This document shows, one piece after another, positions 10,971 through 19,974 of a DNA stretch of 64,000 bases. The stretch is from NCBI GenBank assembly GCA_026390165.1, contig JAPLGM010000006.1, positions 1 to 64,000 of the forward strand. Reading direction: 5' to 3'. A model generated the notes under the pieces. It did not search any database and was not told the DNA's origin. It saw nothing but the letters and a program-made list of their open reading frames with translations. Every line of letters begins with the position of its first letter. Positions within the stretch are counted from its first letter, which is position 1. The stretch comes from Campylobacterales bacterium. Its GTDB lineage: Bacteria > Campylobacterota > Campylobacteria > Campylobacterales > Sulfurimonadaceae. The translations under genes and the position numbers were made by a program.

Positions 10971-12305
10971 TTAATCGGTTGTTAGGGTAGAAACTTTATT
11001 GGAGAGCTCATCTACTTTTATTTTAAAATCTTCATCATTTTTCATCAGTTCTTGGATTTTTTTCATGGTATGACTGACGGCGGTATGATCTTTCATCCCA
11101 AAATACTGAGCCAATTGGGGCATAGAGTTAGGGGTAAGGTTACGAGAAAGATAAATGGCAATACGACGAGCATAAACAATGTTGCTATTACGGCTTTTGG
11201 AACGAATTTCACTGGATTTAACATTGAGTTCTTTGGAAACAATTTCCATGATTGTATCAATAGTGATGTTACTGCGTTTTTCGGCTATTTGTTCTTTGAG
11301 AACGTTACGGGCAAATTGGATATTAATATCCACTCCCATAAGTTGAGAATACGCATTAAGTTTAGAGAGAATCCCCTCTATTTCACGGGTATTATTTTCG
11401 ATAATAGTGGCAACATAGTTAATAACTTCTTTATCAAGCTTGACTCTATTTATTTCACATTTTTTCTTGATAATTTCTATTTTTGTCTCCAATTCTGGAG
11501 GCTGAATATCGGCAACTAAACCCCACTCAAATCGGCTTTTAAGCCGCTCTTCAAGACCACCTATTTTTTTAGGGTGTTTATCGGACGTAATAATAATTTG
11601 CTTATTTTCATTGCGCAGAGCTTCAAAAGTATGGAAAAACTCCTCTTGAATTTGATTTTTACCACTTAAAAATTGAATATCGTCGATAAGAAGCAAATCA
11701 CACTTTCGATATTTATCTTTAAATCGATCCATTGTACGGTTACTTAAATGACGGCTAAAATCGTTCAAAAACTGTTCTACTGAGGTATAAATAACCACTT
11801 TTCCCTGAGCTGCCATCACATTTCCAACGGCCTGCATAAGATGGGTTTTTCCTAAGCCGACCCCCCCATAAATAAAGAGGGGATTATAGACAATTCCCGG
11901 TTTCTCACTGACACTTTTGGAGGCAACATACGCAAAATTATTGGATCCCCCAACGACAAAATTTTGGAAAGTATAAGAAGGATTAAGGAGTGTGTGGGGT
12001 AATTTTTCACCTTGAACAGGGGTTGCAACAGGAATAGTTGGCATGTTCGATGATATATTTCCTTTTTTGACACAAACGGTAACGGCAGGTTTCACCCCTG
12101 TTTTGATTTCAAAAAGATGAGAAATCTTATTTGAATATTTTGTTTGTATCCAATTAGCAACAAGAGGATTTGGCGCGTAAAAAATAGCCAAATTACTTTT
12201 AGATTCCTCTTCATCATACTGAAGCTGTTTTATATAACGTTTATAGTCGACTTCGCTAATTTCATTTTTTAGCATTTGTAATACCATGCCACCAATGTTA
12301 TTCAT
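10971..12305 (-). CDS. dnaA: chromosomal replication initiator DnaA
   Basis: AAA+ initiator that binds DnaA boxes and melts oriC. It has 444 residues from the ATG at 12303-12305, which sits behind GAGGA; the GTG four codons upstream is part of that ribosome site and is not used. Domain I is N-terminal. Walker A GGVGLGKTH and Walker B LLIDDIQFL are in the centre. The C-terminal domain IV carries the DnaA signature region YARRIAIYLSRN and KDHTAVSHT, which reads the box. The local boxes are TTATTCACA-like rather than E. coli TTATCCACA, in line with a Campylobacterota DnaA. Confidence 0.98.
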   Translation of the reverse strand: MNNIGGMVLQMLKNEISEVDYKRYIKQLQYDEEESKSNLAIFYAPNPLVANWIQTKYSNKISHLFEIKTGVKPAVTVCVKKGNISSNMPTIPVATPVQGEKLPHTLLNPSYTFQNFVVGGSNNFAYVASKSVSEKPGIVYNPLFIYGGVGLGKTHLMQAVGNVMAAQGKVVIYTSVEQFLNDFSRHLSNRTMDRFKDKYRKCDLLLIDDIQFLSGKNQIQEEFFHTFEALRNENKQIIITSDKHPKKIGGLEERLKSRFEWGLVADIQPPELETKIEIIKKKCEINRVKLDKEVINYVATIIENNTREIEGILSKLNAYSQLMGVDINIQFARNVLKEQIAEKRSNITIDTIMEIVSKELNVKSSEIRSKSRNSNIVYARRIAIYLSRNLTPNSMPQLAQYFGMKDHTAVSHTMKKIQELMKNDEDFKIKVDELSNKVSTLTTD

Positions 12306-12436
12306 ATTATTCCTCACCTATGTGAATAGTGTTGACGAATAATAGCAATATTCGCCTATAATTAGGGATAAATTTAGTGTGAATATCTTTATTCACACCT
12401 GTGAATAAGTTTTGAATAGATGTGAATGGAATAGTA
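12306..12436. other. origin module between dnaA and ruvC, DnaA-box cluster
   Basis: A 131-base divergent gap with at least five box-like sites: TGTGAATAG 12321-12329, TGTGAATAT 12378-12386, TTTATTCACA 12388-12397, TGTGAATAA 12400-12408 and TGTGAATGG 12421-12429. The pair at 12388-12408 is head-to-head with 2 bases between. A TATAAT at 12357-12362 with TTGACG at 12332-12337 (19-base spacer) may be the ruvC promoter, so DnaA binding could also control ruvC and dnaA transcription. The last box overlaps the region directly before the ruvC start. Confidence 0.7.
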
Positions 12437-12970
12437 ATGACAATATTAGGGATAGATCCGGGGACACGTAACTGTGGATATGCATTAATAAAAATAGAGG
12501 GTCAAAAATTTAAATTAGTTGAAGCAGGACTTATTAAAATAAAAGCGGAAGGGTTACAATACCAAATTCCACAGATGGTTGAAGCTCTCGAACACCTTTT
12601 TAAACTCCATACTATCGATGAAGTCGCTATGGAAGATATTTTTTATGCCCATAATCCAAAAACAGTATTGAAGTTGGCTCAATTTCGAGGGGCAATTATG
12701 CTCAAAATCTTGCAAGAGCATGGAATGTTTGCTGAATATACAGCACTCCAAGTGAAAAAAGCGCTAACGGGGAAAGCAAAAGCGGCTAAAGAACAAGTGG
12801 CATTTATGGTAAAACAAATTTTAGGGATAACGAAAGAGATAAAACCACTTGACATAACGGATGCGATGGCAGTGGCAATAACTCATGCTCAAAGAGTAAA
12901 ATTAGAGATAAATCAAAAAATTAAGGGACAAAAGGGTGACATAACTATATTTGATAACTCTACCAAATAA
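12437..12970 (+). CDS. ruvC: Holliday junction endodeoxyribonuclease RuvC
   Basis: Resolves Holliday junctions together with RuvAB. The 177-residue protein starts [16 protein letters not shown], which carries the first catalytic Asp (D7). The second acidic motif is [13 protein letters not shown], and the C-terminal [13 protein letters not shown] supplies the last catalytic residues. The ATG at 12437 is chosen because GIDPG should lie close to the N-terminus; the GTG at 12422 falls inside a DnaA box. It is divergent from dnaA across the origin module. Confidence 0.95.
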   Translation: MTILGIDPGTRNCGYALIKIEGQKFKLVEAGLIKIKAEGLQYQIPQMVEALEHLFKLHTIDEVAMEDIFYAHNPKTVLKLAQFRGAIMLKILQEHGMFAEYTALQVKKALTGKAKAAKEQVAFMVKQILGITKEIKPLDITDAMAVAITHAQRVKLEINQKIKGQKGDITIFDNSTK

Positions 12971-12986
12971 AACATCAATAAATAAA

Positions 12987-13015
12987 AAGCGACTAACACA
13001 CCAGGAGAGTCGCTT
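12987..13015 (+). terminator. stem-loop downstream of ruvC
   Basis: The 8-base arms AAGCGACT/AGTCGCTT with a 13-base loop sit 16 bases after the ruvC stop. No T-run follows, so it may be a weak terminator or a structural element of the origin region. Confidence 0.4.
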
Positions 13016-13414
13016 AATTAGAAGTGTAGCCACACTCCCCTTAGTATTTCTCTATTTTTAAAGACTAAAAAAGCTTTTAAGCAGTAGAAAATTATTTTAT
13101 ATTCACATTGTGAGTGAGTTGTGAATAGTATAGATATTTTTGGGAAGTTTTTACATAGTATTTCAGGAAATATTTAGATAAAATATTCCTGAAATTACAA
13201 AGAGATAAAAATGCTTAAAACCCAAAGAATAGGGGTTTTGATAGCTATTATGAATAATAATAAACACTTTAATCGGGATTAAACGAAGAGTATAAAAGTT
13301 ATTCACATCGTTACTATTTTTAATGAGTGTAACCTAAATGTAACTCCTAGGTAATATCAGTGAAATTAACATAAATTATTCTATTGCCTTAGATCCTCAA
13401 ATAAGGCACCACAT
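13016..13414. other. AT-rich gap with a third group of DnaA-box-like sites
   Basis: About 400 bases with no coding potential. Box-like sites are ATTCACA at 13101-13107, TGTGAATAG at 13120-13128 and a perfect TTATTCACA at 13299-13307. The stretch 13140-13390 is strongly AT-rich with runs of A and T and could be an unwinding element, but the sequence alone does not show which of the three gaps melts. Apart from a short GTGT/ACAC stem near 13024-13035 I see nothing else. Confidence 0.45.
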
Positions 13415-15136
13415 ATGATTAGTGTTGAACAATTACTTAAAAAAGAGTATCCTTCTTTATTTGCATACCCTACTATTATTTCGAAATCTATTATTGGCTT
13501 CACTCGGTTTTTGATTCATGAAAATTCAATCAACCATTTTATACAGCTTCATGAAACTAAAAGTGGTTTGGACTTTATTGATGCTGTATTAAAACATTTG
13601 AATGTTTCCTATAAAGTAATTCACCGAGAAATAGAAAATATCCCCGCTATTGGAAAAGTAATTATTGTTGCTAACCATCCGTTAGGGGCGTTAGATGCGT
13701 TAACATTGATTCAAATGGTCTGTAGTATTAGGCAAGACAAAAAAGTAAAAATAGTTGCCAATAAAATCCTCTCTTCTATTCCTCAGCTCAAAGAATTTTT
13801 AATCAGTGTTGATAATATGAATGAAAAACTTTCCAAAAATTCATTACGTCAAATTGACACTGCATTGCAAGCAGAAGAAGTTGTTATTTTTTTCCCCAGC
13901 GGAGAAGTGTCACGAGCAGGTTTTTTTGGATTAAAAGAGGGAAGTTGGAAGGGGGGATTTATTAAGTTTGCTAAACGTAATTCGACCCCTATTCTTCCTG
14001 TGTTTATAAAAGCACGTAATAGTTGGCTTTTTTATGCGTCATCGTGGATATACAAACCGCTTGGTGCATTGCTCCTTAGTCATGAAATCTTTGCTGCACG
14101 TAATCATATTTTTGATTTTAAAGTGGGTGGAGTGATTAATCCAAGAGCATTTAATGACTCTGCTATGTCTGAAAAACATCACGCTAAATTGTTTCGTAAA
14201 CATTTATTAAAACTTTCAAGAGGAAAAATTGGTATTTATCCAACAGAGTGTTCTATTGCTCATCCTGTATCTCGACAGGAAATTCGTCAAGAATTAAAGC
14301 GTGGAGAGCTTTTAGGAACTACTACGGATAATAAACAAATTTATTTGATTGAGCATGACAATGCACTAAATATTATTAATGAAATTGGACGATTACGTGA
14401 ATATTCTTTTCGTAAAGTGGGTGAAGGGAGTGGTAAGTCTCGTGATATTGATGAATATGATCGCTATTATCATCATTTAGTATTGTGGGATGACGATGAA
14501 CTTGAAGTGGTTGGAGCCTATCGTATTGGGGAGTGTGGTTGGATCCTCTCGTGGTTAGGGAAAGAGGGTTTGTATTTAAATGAGCTTTGTGATATGCACA
14601 ATGAATTTGATTTTATACTTGAAGATGCTATTGAATTGGGGCGCAGTTTTGTTCAGCCAAAATATTGGGGAAGTCGCGCATTGGATTATTTGTGGCAAGG
14701 AATTGGTGCCTATTTGAGCCATAATCCTCATATCAAATATATGATTGGACCTGTGAGTATATCGGGAAATTTTCCTAAAAGTGCTCAAGATGCTTTAGTC
14801 TATTTTTATTCTCACTATTTTGGGGGTGATCATAGTCTGCTATGTGCTAAATCACCTTACCGCCTTTCCGAGTTTGTGCGAGTTGAGTTTATGGAATTTT
14901 TTAAAGGGGATAATTATAAAGAAGATTTTATGAGACTCAAAAATCATCTTAAAAGCTTTGACGTAGGTGTTCCTACCCTTTATAAACAATATACAGAATT
15001 GTGTGAAGAGGGAGGAATTAAATTTATGGATTTTGGTATTGATGTTGATTTTAATAACTGTATTGATGGTTATATTGTAGTGGATATTCGAAAAATCAAA
15101 GAAGCAAAACGTCAACGTTATATAAATAACGTATGA
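13415..15136 (+). CDS. bifunctional acyltransferase, OlsF-like (PlsC domain plus GNAT/OlsB-like domain)
   Basis: 573 residues with two domains. The N-terminal part (about 70-280) is a PlsC-type acyltransferase: NHPLGALD is the HX4D catalytic motif and FFPSGEVSR the substrate-binding motif. The C-terminal part (about 290-510) is an OlsB/hemolysin-like GNAT N-acyltransferase, seen in ELGRSFVQPKYWGSRALDYLW and GPVSISGNFPKSAQDAL. This fusion matches OlsF, which makes ornithine lipids in some bacteria: the GNAT half acylates ornithine and the PlsC half adds the second fatty acid. The ornithine substrate is inferred. It borders the origin region with the start codon after ATAAGGCACC. Confidence 0.75.
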   Translation: MISVEQLLKKEYPSLFAYPTIISKSIIGFTRFLIHENSINHFIQLHETKSGLDFIDAVLKHLNVSYKVIHREIENIPAIGKVIIVANHPLGALDALTLIQMVCSIRQDKKVKIVANKILSSIPQLKEFLISVDNMNEKLSKNSLRQIDTALQAEEVVIFFPSGEVSRAGFFGLKEGSWKGGFIKFAKRNSTPILPVFIKARNSWLFYASSWIYKPLGALLLSHEIFAARNHIFDFKVGGVINPRAFNDSAMSEKHHAKLFRKHLLKLSRGKIGIYPTECSIAHPVSRQEIRQELKRGELLGTTTDNKQIYLIEHDNALNIINEIGRLREYSFRKVGEGSGKSRDIDEYDRYYHHLVLWDDDELEVVGAYRIGECGWILSWLGKEGLYLNELCDMHNEFDFILEDAIELGRSFVQPKYWGSRALDYLWQGIGAYLSHNPHIKYMIGPVSISGNFPKSAQDALVYFYSHYFGGDHSLLCAKSPYRLSEFVRVEFMEFFKGDNYKEDFMRLKNHLKSFDVGVPTLYKQYTELCEEGGIKFMDFGIDVDFNNCIDGYIVVDIRKIKEAKRQRYINNV

Positions 15137-15166
15137 TCTCAACTTTCGCACATAAAACCTCTCTCG

Positions 15167-15275
15167 CTCCCAAGCTCCAGCTTGGGAGTGTATACTAATG
15201 GTCTGTAAACTAAAAATTGTCTGCAACGAGAAGAAATGGATTCCCAATCAAGTCGGGAATGACGGGGAAATTCCC
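15167..15275. repeat. palindromic intergenic repeat (REP-like)
   Basis: Three inverted repeats in 110 bases: CTCCCAAGCT-CC-AGCTTGGGAG at 15167-15188 (10-bp perfect stem), ATTCCC...GGGAAT at 15240-15260, and GGGGAAATTCCC at 15264-15275. The reverse strand reads ATTCCCGACTTGATTGGGAAT, the style of dispersed ATTCCCG...CGGGAAT elements present in many proteobacterial genomes. Its right part overlaps the 3' end of the pseudouridine synthase gene. The hairpins lie between two convergent genes and could also end their transcripts. Confidence 0.6.
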
Positions 15276-16177
15276 ATCGCCTCAAAACATATGGAAACAA
15301 AATCTTCTTTTGAAACGATATGGTAACTGTTCTCTTTATAATCAAATTGCAAACTGTAGGCATGCAGTAATAATCGACTCGCGCCACCCTTTTTTAATCG
15401 TTCTTCGGCAGTTATCTCTTTATCTAAAAATTTTACAATATCAATTTCTTCTTGTCCATAAATAGGATCACCAACAATGGGATGTTTCACGTGAAACAAA
15501 TGAACCCGTATTTGGTGCGTACGGCCTGTTAGGGGGGAGGCTTCTACGAGAGTCATGTTATGTTCAGGAAAGTATTGCAGAGGCTTGATAAAGGTACGGG
15601 AAGCCTTACCATCAGGATGAACCTTGACAACCATTCGTACCAGTGTACTCGGGTCTTCTTTACGTAATAATGGCTCTTGAATATCCATGGGGTGTGTTAG
15701 ATGTCCATGGACCATTGCCAAATAACGTTTAGTTATTTGGCGTTCTTCAAAGAGTAGTTTTAAAACACGCTCGCTTTTTTTGTTACGCGATGCCAAAACC
15801 AAACCGCTTGTCTCTTGATCAATTCGGTGGGTAACATTGGCATCATGTCCAAACCGATGTTTGATTTCATCATTGAGTGAATAGGCCGTACGACGGCTTT
15901 GGGGATGGACAAGGACACCACTTGGTTTGTCATATATGGCAAAATCGGGGGCAACAAATGTAGCAGGTAGCCCAAGGGATAACGGCTCAAAACAGATAAA
16001 ATCAAAATCACCTTCGATAAATCCCATTTGGTTAGACATAACAATTCCGTTTTGAGAAAGTCGTCCTTTGGCAATAAGTCGCTGTGCTTCGGGCTGTCCA
16101 AGACCCAGTTCGCGAATTAAAAATAAGAGTGCTTTTTGACGGGTGGGAGCATGAAGTTTTTTAGTGATAAAGGGCAA
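15248..16177 (-). CDS. RluA/RluD-family pseudouridine synthase
   Basis: 309 residues. It isomerises uridine to pseudouridine in rRNA or tRNA. The catalytic motif HRIDQETSGLVLA contains the Asp nucleophile, and GRTHQIRVHL is the second family motif. An S4-like start (LIAKGRLSQNGIV) precedes the catalytic core. The start is a TTG at 16175-16177 behind AAAGGA with normal spacing; no nearby ATG fits the N-terminus better. The last residues (GISPSFPT) and the stop codon come from the palindromic repeat, so the native C-terminus was probably replaced. Which RNA site is modified is not clear. Confidence 0.85.
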   Translation of the reverse strand: MPFITKKLHAPTRQKALLFLIRELGLGQPEAQRLIAKGRLSQNGIVMSNQMGFIEGDFDFICFEPLSLGLPATFVAPDFAIYDKPSGVLVHPQSRRTAYSLNDEIKHRFGHDANVTHRIDQETSGLVLASRNKKSERVLKLLFEERQITKRYLAMVHGHLTHPMDIQEPLLRKEDPSTLVRMVVKVHPDGKASRTFIKPLQYFPEHNMTLVEASPLTGRTHQIRVHLFHVKHPIVGDPIYGQEEIDIVKFLDKEITAEERLKKGGASRLLLHAYSLQFDYKENSYHIVSKEDFVSICFEAMGISPSFPT

Positions 16178-16270
16178 AATATATTCCTTTGTAAGGGAGG
16201 GTTGGATAGACTAAAGACATAGTTTTAGCGCAGTTTTAAAGCGCATTTTAGCACAGTAAGGAAGAAAATT

Positions 16271-17614
16271 ATGGTAGATCGTTACAGTAGAGAAGAGATG
16301 AAATCCAAATGGAGTATTCAAGCGAAGTATCAGGCATGGCTTGATGTTGAAAAAGCAGTGGTTGTTGCGTGGAATAAATTGGGGCTTATCCCTGACGAAG
16401 ATGCGGCAAAAATTGTTGCAAACGCAGGATTTAGCGTTGAACGTATTGATGAAATTGAAGCCGTTACACGACATGATTTGATAGCATTTACCACATCGGT
16501 TTCAGAAACGTTAGGGGAGGAAAGCCGTTGGTTCCACTATGGGATGACGAGTTCGGATACGGTAGATACAGCCGTTGCGTTACAAATGCGTGATTCGTTA
16601 GCTCTTATTATCGAAGATGTCAAAATGGTGATGGAGTCGATTAAACTACGTGCTATTGAACATAAGATGACATTAGTCGTCGGACGTAGCCATGGTATTC
16701 ACGGTGAGCCTATCACGTTTGGTTTGGTGTTAGCGGTATGGTATGATGAAATGGCGCGTCATCTTACGAATTTGGAACAAACGATGGAGGTTATTGCCGT
16801 TGGTCAAGTCTCCGGAGCAATGGGTAATTTTGCTCACGCACCGTTAGAACTTGAAGAGTATACCTGTGAGGCATTAGGACTTAAATCGGCTCCTGTATCG
16901 AATCAAGTTATTCAACGTGATCGTTATGCACGTCTTGCATCTGCGTTAGCACTCTTAGCCAGTTCCATCGAAAAATTTGCCGTACAAGTGCGCCATTGGC
17001 AACGTACTGAAGTCTATGAGTGTGAGGAGTTTTTTGCTGTGGGACAAAAAGGTTCATCGGCAATGCCCCACAAACGCAACCCGATTTTGACGGAGAATAT
17101 TACAGGGCTTGCTCGTATGGTACGGTCGTATGCAGTACCTGCAATGGAAAACGTGGCATTATGGCATGAGCGTGATATATCCCACAGTTCAACTGAGCGT
17201 TTCTGGCTCCCCGATAGTTTTGTCACTTCTGATTTTATGTTACACCGTTTTAACAGTGTTATCAGTAAACTCGTCGTCTACCCTGAAAATATGATGCGTA
17301 ATCTTAACCTAACAGGTGGTTTGGTTTTCTCACAGCGTGTATTATTAGAACTTCCCCTCAAAGGGGTAAGTCGTGAAGATGCCTACCGTATTGTTCAGCG
17401 TAATGCGATGAAAGTATGGGAAGGGTTGCAACACGGTAAAAGTGCGACCAATGAAAAGGGCGAAAGCTTGTATTTACAATTTTTATTGGATGATGAAGAG
17501 TTACGTCAAAGTTTGAATGAAGAAGCCATCCGTGAATGTTTCAATTTTGATTATTACACGAAAAATGTGGGGCGTATTTTTGATCGTGTATTCAAGGAGC
17601 CTGCTCAATGCTAA
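16271..17614 (+). CDS. purB: adenylosuccinate lyase
   Basis: Catalyses two steps of purine synthesis: SAICAR to AICAR, and adenylosuccinate to AMP, both with release of fumarate. The 447-residue protein carries the fumarase/aspartase-superfamily signature GSSAMPHKRNP and the substrate-binding segments TSSDTVDTA and GRSHGIHGEPITFG. The ATG follows AAGGAAG. Its last codons overlap the nrdA start by 7 bases, and AAGGAG for nrdA lies inside purB, so the two nucleotide-synthesis genes are co-translated. Confidence 0.97.
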   Translation: MVDRYSREEMKSKWSIQAKYQAWLDVEKAVVVAWNKLGLIPDEDAAKIVANAGFSVERIDEIEAVTRHDLIAFTTSVSETLGEESRWFHYGMTSSDTVDTAVALQMRDSLALIIEDVKMVMESIKLRAIEHKMTLVVGRSHGIHGEPITFGLVLAVWYDEMARHLTNLEQTMEVIAVGQVSGAMGNFAHAPLELEEYTCEALGLKSAPVSNQVIQRDRYARLASALALLASSIEKFAVQVRHWQRTEVYECEEFFAVGQKGSSAMPHKRNPILTENITGLARMVRSYAVPAMENVALWHERDISHSSTERFWLPDSFVTSDFMLHRFNSVISKLVVYPENMMRNLNLTGGLVFSQRVLLELPLKGVSREDAYRIVQRNAMKVWEGLQHGKSATNEKGESLYLQFLLDDEELRQSLNEEAIRECFNFDYYTKNVGRIFDRVFKEPAQC

Positions 17615-19974
17615 CTATTATCAAACGCAATGGTCGTCGTGAACCGCTGGACATCAGTAAAATACAAAAATACACATCGGCAGCCGTCAGTGGATTAACA
17701 AATGTATCTCAAAGTGAGTTGGAACTGGATGCCCATATACAGTTCCGTGACGGTATTGCAAGCCATGAGATTCAAAATACCCTTATCAAAACAGCGGTGG
17801 ATAAAATTGATATTGACAGCCCTAACTGGACGTTTGTAGCATCACGTCTCTTCTTATACGATTTGTATCACCGTGTTAATGGTTTTACAGGATATGGAAG
17901 TTTACTCAGTTATTTCGAACGTTGTGAAGCAGAGGGGCGTATTCTCCTAGGGCTAAAAGAGAAGTATGATCTATCCGAATTGGAAAAACATATTGTCCCT
18001 GCACGCGATTTGGAATTCAACTATCTAGGGGTAAAAACACTCTATGACCGTTATCTGATCAAAGACCGTAAAGGGGATCCGATCGAACTTCCTCAACATA
18101 TGTTTATGGCGGTGGCGATGTTTTTGGCTCAAAATGAAGAGGATCGTCAGGGGTGGGCGATTAAGTTTTATGACATGATGTCCAAATTCGAAGTGATGAT
18201 GGCTACCCCTACCCTTTCCAATGCCCGCACAACCCGTCATCAGCTTAGTTCGTGTTACATCGGGAGTTCACCGGATAATATCGAGGGGATTTTTGATGCC
18301 TATAAAGAGATGGCACTCCTTTCGAAATTTGGTGGCGGTATTGGTTGGGATTGGACACAAGTGCGTGCTATGGGTTCGTTCATCGATGGACATAAAAATG
18401 CAGCGGGGGGGACTGTCCCCTTCTTGAAAATCACCAACGATATTGCTATCGCCGTTGATCAGCTAGGTACCCGTAAAGGGGCTATCGCTGTCTACCTCGA
18501 ACCGTGGCATATGGATATTAAAGATTTTCTTGATATTAAGAAAAACTCGGGTGAAGAGCGACGACGTGCACATGATTTATTCCCTGCTTTGTGGATCAAT
18601 GATATGTTTATGAAACGAGTCGTTGAAGATGGTATCTGGACAATGTTCGATCCTTATGATGTCAAAGAATTGACGGAGCTTTATGGTGACGCGTTTGAAA
18701 AACGATATTTAGAATTGGAGCACGACACATCAATTCTCAAAGAACATATCAAAGCAAAAGATTTGTGGAAAAAAATCCTCACGAGTTATTTTGAATCGGG
18801 TAGTCCCTTTTTATGTTTTAAAGACAGTGCTAACCGTGCTAACCCAAATGACCATTACGGAATTATCCGCAGTTCCAATCTTTGTACAGAGATTTTTCAA
18901 AACACACAACCTAACCACTATTTAATCAAAGTGAAATTTGAAGACGGAACGTTTGTCACGTATGAAGAAGATGAATTGGTTATAGTAGATGGTGGTATTG
19001 AAAAACCAGCAAATAAGGTGACAGCACTTGATTCACTGGGTGGACGACCGATTTACATTGTCGAAAAAGAGAAAGTGGATGGGGCAACTGCTGTGTGTAA
19101 TCTTGCGAGTGTCAATCTCTCCCGTATCCATACGAAAGAGGATATTGACCGTATCGTCCCTATTGCTATTCGTGCTCTTGATAATGTGATCGATCTCAAT
19201 TTTTATCCACTTGAAAAAGTAAAACGGACCAATATGCGCAGTCGTGCCATCGGTTTGGGTGTTATGGGTGAAGCACAAATGTTAGCGGAACAAAAAATAC
19301 TGTGGGGAACGCAAGAACACTTTGATAAAATTGATGAAGTGATGGAGTCCGTGAGTTATAACGCTATCAAAGCTTCTTCCGATTTAGCAGTAGAAAAAGG
19401 GGCATACGCTGAGTACAATGGTTCCAAGTGGAGTCGCGGTATTTTGCCAATGGATCATGCCAGCTCTGAGGTACGAAAGCTTGTAGATCGGGGCGGATTA
19501 TTCGCCCCCCAGTATGAATGGGATGTTCTACGCGAAACAATAAAGAAACAAGGGATGCGTAACGGCTATTTAATGGCAATTGCCCCGACAAGTTCGATTT
19601 CCATCCTTACGGGGACAACACAAACAATTGAACCGGTTTATAAACGCAAATGGTTCGAGGAAAATTTATCGGGACTTATTCCTGTAGTGGCTCCCAAACT
19701 CTCACCTGATACGTGGGGATACTATACTCCTGCCTATGATTTGGATCAGACGATCTTGATCAAAGCAGCAGCGATACGACAAAAATGGATCGATCAAGGA
19801 CAAAGTCTCAATATCTTTATCACTCTTGATAAAGCGAGCGGTAAATATCTTAATGACATTTATATGCTTGCATGGAAGCTGGGTCTTAAATCAACCTACT
19901 ACCTCCGTTCTCAATCGCCAGAGCAAAAACAAGATACAGCAGATCGTTCGATGGAGTGTGACGGGTGCCAGTAA
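17608..19974 (+). CDS. nrdA: ribonucleoside-diphosphate reductase alpha subunit (class I)
   Basis: 788 residues. It reduces NDPs to dNDPs using a radical from NrdB. An ATP-cone occupies about residues 1-95 (IIKRNGRREPLDISKIQKY). LSSCYIGSSPDN carries the first redox Cys, NLCTEI the catalytic Cys region, and MAIAPTSSISILTGTTQTIEP the core. The C-terminus ends in the mobile CxxC motif (MECDGCQ). Residues 432-492, between IFQNT and TAVCNLASVNL, form an insert of about 60 residues absent from the E. coli protein but, from memory, also seen in Campylobacter NrdA. nrdB is not adjacent: it lies 5.8 kb away on the other strand, with the ATPase cassette and three other genes in between. Confidence 0.97.
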   Translation: MLTIIKRNGRREPLDISKIQKYTSAAVSGLTNVSQSELELDAHIQFRDGIASHEIQNTLIKTAVDKIDIDSPNWTFVASRLFLYDLYHRVNGFTGYGSLLSYFERCEAEGRILLGLKEKYDLSELEKHIVPARDLEFNYLGVKTLYDRYLIKDRKGDPIELPQHMFMAVAMFLAQNEEDRQGWAIKFYDMMSKFEVMMATPTLSNARTTRHQLSSCYIGSSPDNIEGIFDAYKEMALLSKFGGGIGWDWTQVRAMGSFIDGHKNAAGGTVPFLKITNDIAIAVDQLGTRKGAIAVYLEPWHMDIKDFLDIKKNSGEERRRAHDLFPALWINDMFMKRVVEDGIWTMFDPYDVKELTELYGDAFEKRYLELEHDTSILKEHIKAKDLWKKILTSYFESGSPFLCFKDSANRANPNDHYGIIRSSNLCTEIFQNTQPNHYLIKVKFEDGTFVTYEEDELVIVDGGIEKPANKVTALDSLGGRPIYIVEKEKVDGATAVCNLASVNLSRIHTKEDIDRIVPIAIRALDNVIDLNFYPLEKVKRTNMRSRAIGLGVMGEAQMLAEQKILWGTQEHFDKIDEVMESVSYNAIKASSDLAVEKGAYAEYNGSKWSRGILPMDHASSEVRKLVDRGGLFAPQYEWDVLRETIKKQGMRNGYLMAIAPTSSISILTGTTQTIEPVYKRKWFEENLSGLIPVVAPKLSPDTWGYYTPAYDLDQTILIKAAAIRQKWIDQGQSLNIFITLDKASGKYLNDIYMLAWKLGLKSTYYLRSQSPEQKQDTADRSMECDGCQ

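Noticed and set aside
15167-15188. Factor-independent terminator for the OlsF-like gene
   Set aside because: The hairpin is strong but no T-run follows on either strand; it fits better as part of the dispersed palindromic repeat, though a termination side effect is possible.
18901-19083. Intein or intein remnant in nrdA
   Set aside because: The insert is only about 60 residues and lacks the Cys/Ser start, the histidine block and the terminal Asn expected of inteins.
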